This document shows, piece after piece, positions 9,379-17,240 of a DNA stretch of 53,924 nucleotides. Position numbers and translations under genes: made by a program. How positions within the stretch are numbered: the first letter of the stretch is position 1; the number at the start of each line of letters is the position of its first letter. The notes beneath the pieces are model-generated. The model saw only the letters and a program-made list of their open reading frames with translations, made no database searches and had not been told where the DNA came from. The stretch lies in the NCBI GenBank assembly GCA_039028335.1, contig JBCCIF010000008.1:1-53924 (forward strand), written 5' to 3'. Origin of the DNA: JABDKJ01 sp039028335 (GTDB taxonomy: Bacteria; Bacteroidota; Bacteroidia; Flavobacteriales_D; JABDKJ01).

Positions 9379-10209
9379 ATGAACAAGATATATATATCCT
9401 TATTGCTTATTGGAATTTCAGCTTGTGACAGCTTACGTAAAGAGGTAGATTTTGAATCTGATCAGTATCCTACTTCTCTGGTAATTAGCGCTTTTCCTAC
9501 AATTGGAGATAGTTTGAATTCTTCAATTTCTTTGAGCAAGGGAACACTTGATGCGATCAGTAGTTTTGACAATGTAACTAACGCCAAGTTTAAACTTTTT
9601 GAAAATGGAAATTTAATTCAAGAGTTGAATGGTGCCAATGTGAATGAAAACTATCTCTTTAATGAAGATTTGAGTTCCAATAATTTTTATCAGATTGAAG
9701 TGAGCCATCCGGATTTTCGAACCATAAGTGCTGAGACATTTGTTCCGGTTCCTGTTCAAAATCTTACGGCCATAGGTACAGTTGATAACGATGAATTGAC
9801 TATTGAAATTTCTTTTGATGATTCCCCAAATGCTGAATTTTATCGCTTGGTAATAATGGAACAAGATTTCATAACGGGTTGGGAAACAAACAGCCAATAT
9901 TTTGATATTGACCCTTTTGAAGGGACCTCATATTACTACAGAGATGGATTCTTTACTGATGAAGGTTTCCGTGATGGTAGAGCCAGTTTGGACGTTGATT
10001 TATCTTATTTCTCAGGAAATGGAGAACTCAAAGTAGTATTGATTGCTTGCTCTGAAGATTATTTCAATTATTTCAAGAGTAGATTTGCTTGGGAAGAAAG
10101 TGATGGTGCGGGGCCTTTTACAGAGCCGGTTCAAATCTATACCAATGTCACCAATGGTTTGGGAATTCTAGCTGGTTATTCAATTACTGAAGCCGCAGTA
10201 GAGCTTTGA
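9379..10209 (+). CDS. DUF4249 family outer-membrane lipoprotein
   Basis: A 276-residue lipoprotein with signal peptide MNKIYISLLLIGISAC; the lipobox ISAC places the lipidated Cys at residue 16. The body (DFESDQYPTSLVISAFPTIG, then LSKGTLDAISSFDNVTNAKF, and later an Ig-like beta-rich region) matches the DUF4249 family, encoded next to TonB-dependent receptors in Bacteroidota. The ATG at 9379 is preceded by the purine-rich AAAGGA and lies five bases after the receptor's stop. It is likely a surface or periplasmic partner of that receptor, in the position SusD would take in other loci. Its molecular function is not established to my knowledge. The 3' end is one base from the convergent TerB-like gene. 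Confidence 0.8.
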   Translation: MNKIYISLLLIGISACDSLRKEVDFESDQYPTSLVISAFPTIGDSLNSSISLSKGTLDAISSFDNVTNAKFKLFENGNLIQELNGANVNENYLFNEDLSSNNFYQIEVSHPDFRTISAETFVPVPVQNLTAIGTVDNDELTIEISFDDSPNAEFYRLVIMEQDFITGWETNSQYFDIDPFEGTSYYYRDGFFTDEGFRDGRASLDVDLSYFSGNGELKVVLIACSEDYFNYFKSRFAWEESDGAGPFTEPVQIYTNVTNGLGILAGYSITEAAVEL

Positions 10210-10210
10210 T

Positions 10211-10531
10211 CTAATCAATCACCTGTTTTAATGCGCGCATGATATTTTGTTCTAAGCGATCGAAATCACCGTCTGAAGAAAACAAAGAGATCATGTCGGC
10301 ATAGAGTTTTTTCTTTTCTTCATCTGAATAGGACTTGGTGTATGCCTTAATTTTTTGAATCCGTTCAAAATCGCTATCTTGTTCATAGAATTTCTCAGCA
10401 GAAATCAGCGCATCACGTCCTACTTTCTTTTTTATCAAATCAATTTCTGACTTAGAAACTTCAAAATCTGCATTTGCGCAATAGAGAAGGGTATAGGCTA
10501 GAAACTCATCATTAGATAATGTATCTTTCAT
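10211..10531 (-). CDS. TerB-like small helical protein
   Basis: A 106-residue acidic, all-helical protein with a TerB-like pattern: LAYTLLYCANADFEVSKSEI (helix, then an acidic loop resembling the TerB metal-binding stretch), a second half with FSSDGDFDRLEQNIMRALKQ, and no signal peptide. TerB proteins are associated with tellurite or stress resistance and probably bind metal ions, but small relatives are common and mostly uncharacterised. The ATG at 10531 is preferred to the TTG at 10561 because that TTG overlaps a good -7 promoter element. It is convergent with the DUF4249 gene, with no terminator visible between them. Confidence 0.65.
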   Translation of the reverse strand: MKDTLSNDEFLAYTLLYCANADFEVSKSEIDLIKKKVGRDALISAEKFYEQDSDFERIQKIKAYTKSYSDEEKKKLYADMISLFSSDGDFDRLEQNIMRALKQVID

Positions 10532-10558
10532 GAGAATAATTCTTTGAATAAAATTATT

Positions 10559-10566
10559 CAAATTTA
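10559..10566 (-). promoter_or_regulatory. -7 promoter element for the TerB-like gene
   Basis: On the minus strand the bases read TAAATTTG, a match to TAnnTTTG. The predicted start near 10552 leaves about 20 bases before the ATG at 10531. It lies in the short gap after the 3' end of the T9SS gene at 10583, so the TerB-like gene has its own promoter. Confidence 0.5.
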
Positions 10567-10582
10567 TGGAAGCTGAAAAAAC

Positions 10583-13504
10583 TTAACGGATTAATGTTAC
10601 TTGACCGAACATCTCGACTTCGTCAAAAGAGGACAACCTTTTTGTTTTGATACGCCAGTTGTATACTGAAACATTTACGAAGTATTCATTGCCTTCATCA
10701 GAACCGTCCCATCGGTCTTCTGGGTCATTTGTAAAAAATACCGTATGACCAAAACGATCGTAAATTTCCATTTCGAAATTTCGATCATCAATGTCTGACC
10801 CTACGACATAAAAGTATTCATTCACACCATCTCCATCAGGTGTAAATGAATTAGGCGCAAAAATGTGAAAGTCTTCAATGATATTAATGAATTTGACCAA
10901 AGTATCTTGGCAACCTAAAGAATCCGTCAACAAAAGCGTAATAGAATATTCTCCAGGATCGGCATTTAAAAAGGTATAATGAGGATTTTGAAGATTAGAT
11001 TGACCTTCAAAACCAAAAAACCAGTCATACTGCAAGTCACCTTCTCCTCCTTCTGATTCATCTGTAACACTAAAGTTGGCATCAAAAACTGAAGCCTCTG
11101 AAGGTTCAATATCAAAGTTGGCAATTGGCGGATCATTTACACCTACAGATCCAATAGCCAAAGGAGTTAAGCAGTTTTCATCATTCATTGCGATGAGGTT
11201 ATATTCACCAGGACAAAGATTGCCTACTACTGTATCTCCTACAAATGACAATCCACCGTCAGCACTTAAGCTAGTGGCGGTTGGAGCATTAACCATTAAC
11301 TGACCATCACAATCTCCAGGACAGGTCTGATTTATGGAAATGATATCCATTATTTCAAAAACATCTGCAGCAATGATGTTAAATGCTTGAGTTTCTGCAC
11401 AACCGTTTTCATCAATTACGGTTACCTCGTAAGCACCAGGGCAAAGTAATTCGACTTCATTTGTCAAGGTTCCTGCTGTTCCTCCAGAGAAGAAGTAGTC
11501 ATAAGTTATCGATCCGCTTCCACCACTCGGGAATGCATGGGCTGCACCATCACAATATTGATAGCAAGATTCTTCAAATTCATCTACTTGTATAATAATT
11601 TCATCCGTAAAGATCACGTCAACATCATCCGAAATAACACAGCCGTCTCCATTGTCTATTGTCCAAGTCATAGTAAAAACTCCCCCGGCTTGAGAGGTGG
11701 CTTCGACATTTGAATTGTTGGCATTGTCAAAGCTAATGTCAACAGGACCTGACCAAGTTCCTGTGAACCCTGCTAATTCTTCACCAATCAAATTAGCTAC
11801 AAGATCACATTCAGAAATATCATCTCCTGCGTCAGTAGTTATCGCATTGTCTCCAACAACTAAGTTATAGGAAAAAGAACATTGACTTCCAGTAACGATT
11901 TCAATATCATAATCACCTGGGAGCAGATCAGAAAAAATAAGATCGTTTTCTACTATCCCATTCATGCTGGCTTCATAAGGCGGCAAACCACCCGAAATCG
12001 CTGTTAAATCTATTTCTCCATTTGCCAGACTGCAAAATGCACTCGAAATCGCCTCATTGAGGTCAGGTGCAGCAAATCCAAAAATTCCTTGATCTGAAGA
12101 AGAGAAATCCAAACTATAACCATTAAATGTTCCTGACCAATTCGAAATCATGAGTACATAGGTTTCATTGGCCTGAACCGCTAAGTCGGCATTGAAAGCC
12201 GGTCCATTGGTGTTACCTGGTCCATTAGAATTTCCAAAACCTCCTAATGCTGTGCTTATTCCTGTAGCTCCATTTCCACCTACTTGTCCGTATGTATTAC
12301 AAGAAACTAAAGTACTCGGATCGTCCAAGATTTCACTGCACTGCACACCCGTTATATTAAATAAGGCCCAGTCAAAATCATCATCTGGGTCATTTGGATT
12401 TAAAACAAAACTTAAATTTCCTGGATTTGCCGTTCCGAAAGTGAACCACATGCTGTTTAATTCGTCTGTGGTAAAACAGCTTGGATTATCAATCGTAAAA
12501 TCTATACATGCACCAGTTCCGGTTAAGGAATTGGGAACGTCAACAAAAAGATCACAAATCGGCTCAGCCCCTAAACAATCTTGATTCGTTGGAACGCCTT
12601 CATCTATCGTTAATGTATAATCCAAACAATTCGTTTGGAATTCGTCTGATGAAACAACAATGTAATAATCTTGACCTGCTATCGCATTGATATTTGCAGA
12701 TATGCTCGTTGCACCAAAAAGAGATTGATTATTCGAGACACAGGAAGTAGTAATCCAATCTGGGCATCCATCCATAATAGACAAACCAGCTGCGCCAGGA
12801 TTATTGGGATATTCTAAAGTAATTTCTAGGCATGCAGAACTTGTAGGTGTATACAAGTAGACAGCATCTTCTCCATTCATGAAAAAAGAAAAGCAAGCAT
12901 CATTGCTATTGTAATCATCTCCCAAACCACAGGTAGAATTGTTATCTGTATAAGGAAAAGCATCTACAAGAAAATCTTCACAAGGGCAAGGGTCACAAAC
13001 TGAGCCTCCGCAATCGATACCGGTTTCAGAACCATTCTGAATTCCATCTGTGCAAGAAGGGCAATTGGCACAAATAATATTTGCCTCAAAACCGGGAAGT
13101 GCTCCTGAATTTAAACCAGAAAACCACAAAAGGGTTAAGCAATCACCCGAGGCTTCAACAGTAAAAGCACCCAAGTTTCCATGAAATCCTGCTGGATCGA
13201 TTAATGGATCTGCAGTAGAAGGACCATCGTAAATGAAAAGAAAATCGGAATTTAAAAGGGTTTCAAAAGTTGTGAATTCTAAACTAAGACATTGACCCGG
13301 TACATCAGAACAAATTGTCGTTTGAAAGAATTCAAAATCACCATATGGACCAGCCGATCCTCCAGCATCAACGATAGATCCTCCGCAGTTATTTACCGTT
13401 CCACCCTGGCTAATCAAAATTTCTTGCGAATTGATTATTCCAACAGATAGCAATAAGCAACAAAGAATACTTGCTTTCAATAGAATACCTCTTAAACTAT
13501 TCAT
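10583..13504 (-). CDS. T9SS type B surface protein with CUB-like, SprB-like and PKD domains
   Basis: A 973-residue secreted protein. Signal peptide 1-26 (ends INSQ); CUB-like domain about 30-145 (FLFIYDGPSTADPLID); a Cys-rich linker about 147-173 (CTDGIQNGSETGIDCGG); two beta-rich pre-peptidase-like domains about 176-470; SprB-like repeats (CPGDCDGQLMVNAP, CPGEYNLIAMNDENC); a PKD-like domain; and a type B sorting domain about 879-973 (APNSFTPDGDGVNEYF, then FGQVTLIR). The sorting domain directs export across the outer membrane by the T9SS and attachment or release outside. Its ATG overlaps the previous gene's TGA in an ATGA arrangement, which indicates translational coupling. The C-terminal half is paralogous to the upstream protein. 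No catalytic domain is seen; adhesion is a reasonable guess. Confidence 0.88.
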   Translation of the reverse strand: MNSLRGILLKASILCCLLLSVGIINSQEILISQGGTVNNCGGSIVDAGGSAGPYGDFEFFQTTICSDVPGQCLSLEFTTFETLLNSDFLFIYDGPSTADPLIDPAGFHGNLGAFTVEASGDCLTLLWFSGLNSGALPGFEANIICANCPSCTDGIQNGSETGIDCGGSVCDPCPCEDFLVDAFPYTDNNSTCGLGDDYNSNDACFSFFMNGEDAVYLYTPTSSACLEITLEYPNNPGAAGLSIMDGCPDWITTSCVSNNQSLFGATSISANINAIAGQDYYIVVSSDEFQTNCLDYTLTIDEGVPTNQDCLGAEPICDLFVDVPNSLTGTGACIDFTIDNPSCFTTDELNSMWFTFGTANPGNLSFVLNPNDPDDDFDWALFNITGVQCSEILDDPSTLVSCNTYGQVGGNGATGISTALGGFGNSNGPGNTNGPAFNADLAVQANETYVLMISNWSGTFNGYSLDFSSSDQGIFGFAAPDLNEAISSAFCSLANGEIDLTAISGGLPPYEASMNGIVENDLIFSDLLPGDYDIEIVTGSQCSFSYNLVVGDNAITTDAGDDISECDLVANLIGEELAGFTGTWSGPVDISFDNANNSNVEATSQAGGVFTMTWTIDNGDGCVISDDVDVIFTDEIIIQVDEFEESCYQYCDGAAHAFPSGGSGSITYDYFFSGGTAGTLTNEVELLCPGAYEVTVIDENGCAETQAFNIIAADVFEIMDIISINQTCPGDCDGQLMVNAPTATSLSADGGLSFVGDTVVGNLCPGEYNLIAMNDENCLTPLAIGSVGVNDPPIANFDIEPSEASVFDANFSVTDESEGGEGDLQYDWFFGFEGQSNLQNPHYTFLNADPGEYSITLLLTDSLGCQDTLVKFINIIEDFHIFAPNSFTPDGDGVNEYFYVVGSDIDDRNFEMEIYDRFGHTVFFTNDPEDRWDGSDEGNEYFVNVSVYNWRIKTKRLSSFDEVEMFGQVTLIR

Positions 13505-16500
13505 ACTTCACCTTGGTCAAATGCTAAAATAGTGAAAATATAGATTGCGCGCGACCTAATAATGGTAAGGTGCCCGTGTTTCTCAATTTTATCAGTTGTG
13601 CTGGCTCTGCGCGTTTGCATACGCCATACATAGACACCGGATTCTAAGTAATATTCAGTGTTTTTGTTTCCGCCACCATCCCATCTAAACGGGAAGTCTG
13701 TTGCTTCGTAAACTACGCGGCCCCAGCGGTCGAAAAGCTGGAATTCGAAGCTGCTGGCAAGAATGTCACTTCCAAACACTTCAAGAAAGTCATTTACACC
13801 ATCTCCATTGGGGGTAAATGAATTTGGCATGAAAAACAAAAACTCGTCAATTACTTCTACCGTTCTCATCAATGTATCCTGGCAACCTAAACTGTCTTCT
13901 ACAACAAGCGTCACCATATAAGTGCCTACTTCATTTGGAAAAGCAAAGAAAGGATCGCTTTCAATAGACGTGCCATATAATCCTGCAGGTCCGAAATACC
14001 AATAATTTTGCATATTCCCTTCCGATTGATTGATAAACTGGAAGAGTGGATTGATCACCGATTTTGTTCCTTCTTCAGCATCAAAATCAGCTAAGGGAGG
14101 AACCGGTTGTCCAACATAGGCTGTAGTTTCTTTAAAACATCCATTATTGTCTTGAACAATGATCGTAGCATTACCTTCGCACGCTTCGCTATAAATGCTA
14201 TCTCCTATGAATGTAGCGCCACCATCAAAACTATATTGTGTAGCGGCTGCGCTGTAAACAAATATTTGACCGTTGCAATAACCAACACATTCTTCTCGAA
14301 CTGTGCTTACGGAATCTATAATGACTTCTGCAGGTTGAGTAACGGCTACATTGTGGTTGAATGAACAACCGTTGTCATCAGTTATCGTTAGGCTATATGA
14401 GCCTGCGCAAAGGCTGCTCACTTCGTTTTCTCCAAATCCTTGAAGTGCAGTCGACCATTCGTAGAAATAATCGCCAGCCACCGTTCCTCCAGAAGGAGCA
14501 GCTTCCAACATTCCATTGCAATCCCCGAAACATGACGGTTCTGTCATTACGAAGTTCGGTTGGATTTCATCTAGAAAAGTTACCATTACTACATCAGCTT
14601 GAGGGCAACTATTACCCGAAGGATCTGTCCATGTTAATGCATAGGTTCCTGCAATCGTTGCACATACAGTTGTAGTAGGATCAGTATCATCAGCGAAGGT
14701 TACTCCTGAACCAGGAGGTGCTGTCCAAAAACCATTGTTTAAGTAAGAAAAGGCCGCCATTTCATAACACATAATGCAGCCCGGAATATCTGGTCCTGCA
14801 TTCAGTTCTCCCAATAAGCCTATAGTCACAGAATCTTCTGCGGCACACTGACTAAAGGGTTCTTCGTATACCTCTACGACAAAAGTTGTTGAAGCAGATA
14901 TCCCAGATGCCATCGGATTAGGAATGTTAGGGTTATCCAAAAAAGTATCCGGTGTCCATGTATAAACATATTGAGGTCCAGGTCCTTGGCAGTTGGTTTC
15001 GCCAACGAATGATGTTCCAGCTAAAGGAGGGTTGTTTGTTTCGCTAAAAACCAAATCACCACTTGCAGCATAAAGATTGTATTCATTTTCATTCTGAAAT
15101 GCTCCTCCAGTATATATCAATTCAATTGATCCTAAATGCGTCACAGGTATATTGAAAGTGGCATAGGAACCATCGTCATTTATTCCATCCAAAGTGAAAG
15201 TTCCTATAGAAACACCATCAACGATTACTTCAACAAAACCGCCATTCCATGTGTCTCCAAATGTGTCGATTAATTCCAACACATAGTTGCAAGTAGCCGG
15301 TGGCGGAGCAATACCATCAATAGAGACCAATAAGGCAACATCTTCATCGCAGTCAATTGTCAAGTCATCGTCCACAGAAATTTCTGGAATGTTACCTGCT
15401 ACAACGGTTATGGTTGTATCATAAGAACAATCAAAATCATCTGTAGCTGTTAGGATATATTCGTAAACCCCAGCAACTCCTGGTGCAATTGTAAGAATAG
15501 AATCTGGATAATTTAAATTCGTTATTGAAGGCGATGAAGGATTGCCGGGTGCTTCAGTCCAAACGAGATCTACAATATTAGGTTGATAGGTATCTTGCTC
15601 TGGAGCAAGGCTCTGATCAATTTGAATTCCCCATGAAAAGATATATCCGTTATCAGCACCCCAGTTGTCAACGACTTGTAAGCTCCATTCACCGTTAACC
15701 GGGCATCCAACGAGATCATCAAAAGAACCGGCCGGTTGATAGGATCCGGGGGGAACCTCTGTCACTGGAAAGGCCCAATTTCCAGCATTAAATTCTTCTT
15801 CGAAAGTCCCGAAATCGGTCATACCTTCAGAAAAGCAATAGGTGAATCCGGTTCCGGCTCCTAGACCGATTGCAGGTATTCCTAAGTTGATGCCTCCTGG
15901 GTTAAAACCACCAGGAATCCACTGACCCGGGTTAGACCCTTGTCCTGCAACATAACAATCAAAAATAGTAACGGCTGTTCCATCCGGGCAAACTATTTGC
16001 ATTTCCAGATCACCTAAATACGAGTGCTCCATATTAAAACAAATCTCAATGATGTCAGAGGCACTAGTAATCGTGGCACCAGGATTAAATCCGCCAACGT
16101 CAATTACCGTTTCATAAGGCACGACAGCACCTCCCCAGTCAGGGATAAAAACTTGCTCACCAAATAGACCTCCAAAAAAGTAGGTGCCTGGTGGGCTGTA
16201 AACACCGGGTATCCATCCATTTGGTCCTGGTTCGCCCTGCCATTCTATTTGAGTTTCTTCACCAATACAAATGGTGTCTTGCAATGGGGCGACTCCTGGA
16301 AATTGAACAGGAGTTGAATGCTGGACGACCATCGAGTCTCTTTGAATTTGACCTTCTGTGTCTTGGATACTGACCACGACATAATAACCAAACGTTCCTG
16401 CATAATCGTGAGATACACTTGTCAGCCCTATCCCTTCATAAGTGGTTCCATCTCCCATTGTCCAAACAAAATTGCTATTCGCATCCGTTTGTTCATATCC

Positions 16501-17121
16501 AGGATCTCCCGGCATCCAAGTGAAATTTCCCGTAGCATCAAGTTCGATTGTCTCAGGAAAACAAACGCGAATTGTGTCGCCAGAAGGGTCTGTTGGAAGA
16601 GTTGATGTAATAGTCGGTTCAAATGGCTGCCATACGTCACCGCATAAAAGCTGACCACCAAGATTTCCTCCATTACCATTTGGATCTGAAATTAGTTCAA
16701 GTGTTATACATCCTGTTGGGTTACCTCCGGCAACACCACTTGATTGAACTTGAAAACCACCTGGATCTGTAACACTGCTAAACGATCCAATTAATGGAGA
16801 TAAAGTACTCGGACCATCGTAGATGTTCACTACATCTCCATCTGGGACGTTCCATTGAAATAAAGGCGCAGAATCAAAAAATACAACGCTGGTTGCGCTT
16901 CCCGCCTGAGGGCATATTGTTACCACAACGTTTATACCAGCAGGATAACTCGTGTTGCTATTTTGAGCCGTATTGGGGGCATCATAACTTATGGTATTGA
17001 CGTTTTCACATCCAATATCAATAGTCATTCCATTAGAAGTAGTCCAATTGACATCTAGCTGTGCAATTGAAGTTACTCCCAGTAGCATAAAAACGAGCAA
17101 CAGGTGTAAGCCTTTTTTCAT
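13501..17121 (-). CDS. T9SS type B surface protein with CUB-like, PKD, P-domain and SprB repeats
   Basis: A 1206-residue secreted protein. Signal peptide 1-20 (ends SIAQ); CUB-like domain (VNIYDGPSTLSPLIG); PKD-type domain (FVWTMGDGTTYEG); a proprotein-convertase P-domain (ICFNMEHSYLGDLEMQIVCP and NGEWSLQVVDNWGADNG) with no protease beside it; Ig-like segments; SprB repeats (CFGDCNGMLEAAPSGG, CAGSYSLTITDDNGC); a PKD-like domain; and a type B sorting domain about 1094-1189 (MPNSFTPNGDGVNDFLEV to HGHLTIIR). Unusually, the frame continues 17 residues past the canonical end (SRAIYIFTILAFDQGEV). A -7 promoter element sits 23 bases upstream of the ATG, and the gene is coupled to the downstream paralogue by an ATGA overlap. 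Function unknown; adhesion or surface matrix is plausible. Confidence 0.88.
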   Translation of the reverse strand: MKKGLHLLLVFMLLGVTSIAQLDVNWTTSNGMTIDIGCENVNTISYDAPNTAQNSNTSYPAGINVVVTICPQAGSATSVVFFDSAPLFQWNVPDGDVVNIYDGPSTLSPLIGSFSSVTDPGGFQVQSSGVAGGNPTGCITLELISDPNGNGGNLGGQLLCGDVWQPFEPTITSTLPTDPSGDTIRVCFPETIELDATGNFTWMPGDPGYEQTDANSNFVWTMGDGTTYEGIGLTSVSHDYAGTFGYYVVVSIQDTEGQIQRDSMVVQHSTPVQFPGVAPLQDTICIGEETQIEWQGEPGPNGWIPGVYSPPGTYFFGGLFGEQVFIPDWGGAVVPYETVIDVGGFNPGATITSASDIIEICFNMEHSYLGDLEMQIVCPDGTAVTIFDCYVAGQGSNPGQWIPGGFNPGGINLGIPAIGLGAGTGFTYCFSEGMTDFGTFEEEFNAGNWAFPVTEVPPGSYQPAGSFDDLVGCPVNGEWSLQVVDNWGADNGYIFSWGIQIDQSLAPEQDTYQPNIVDLVWTEAPGNPSSPSITNLNYPDSILTIAPGVAGVYEYILTATDDFDCSYDTTITVVAGNIPEISVDDDLTIDCDEDVALLVSIDGIAPPPATCNYVLELIDTFGDTWNGGFVEVIVDGVSIGTFTLDGINDDGSYATFNIPVTHLGSIELIYTGGAFQNENEYNLYAASGDLVFSETNNPPLAGTSFVGETNCQGPGPQYVYTWTPDTFLDNPNIPNPMASGISASTTFVVEVYEEPFSQCAAEDSVTIGLLGELNAGPDIPGCIMCYEMAAFSYLNNGFWTAPPGSGVTFADDTDPTTTVCATIAGTYALTWTDPSGNSCPQADVVMVTFLDEIQPNFVMTEPSCFGDCNGMLEAAPSGGTVAGDYFYEWSTALQGFGENEVSSLCAGSYSLTITDDNGCSFNHNVAVTQPAEVIIDSVSTVREECVGYCNGQIFVYSAAATQYSFDGGATFIGDSIYSEACEGNATIIVQDNNGCFKETTAYVGQPVPPLADFDAEEGTKSVINPLFQFINQSEGNMQNYWYFGPAGLYGTSIESDPFFAFPNEVGTYMVTLVVEDSLGCQDTLMRTVEVIDEFLFFMPNSFTPNGDGVNDFLEVFGSDILASSFEFQLFDRWGRVVYEATDFPFRWDGGGNKNTEYYLESGVYVWRMQTRRASTTDKIEKHGHLTIIRSRAIYIFTILAFDQGEV

Positions 17122-17143
17122 CTTTTATCTTGGTTATTTACCT

Positions 17144-17151
17144 CAAATTTA
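17144..17151 (-). promoter_or_regulatory. -7 promoter element for the CUB/P-domain T9SS operon
   Basis: TAAATTTG on the minus strand fits TAnnTTTG, with a predicted start about 17 bases upstream of the ATG at 17121. No good -33 TTG is visible; two copies of AAATATTTCAA lie further upstream at 17188-17213. This suggests the genes at 13501-17121 and 10583-13504 form their own operon, read by the primary sigma factor. Confidence 0.5.
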
Positions 17152-17240
17152 AGGAAAATAAGCTCTTGATTCTATTAGGAATGCGCCAAATATTTCAATC
17201 CTAAATATTTCAAAAAATGGGGATCTAGAAGAGCTGATTT

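Noticed and set aside
7047..10209. SusC/SusD polysaccharide locus
   Set aside because: The lipoprotein lacks the helical TPR-like pattern of SusD/RagB and fits DUF4249.
11076..12690. Plus-strand open frames inside the T9SS genes
   Set aside because: They are short, lack signal or domain patterns, and lie opposite long, well-supported coding sequences with recognisable domains.
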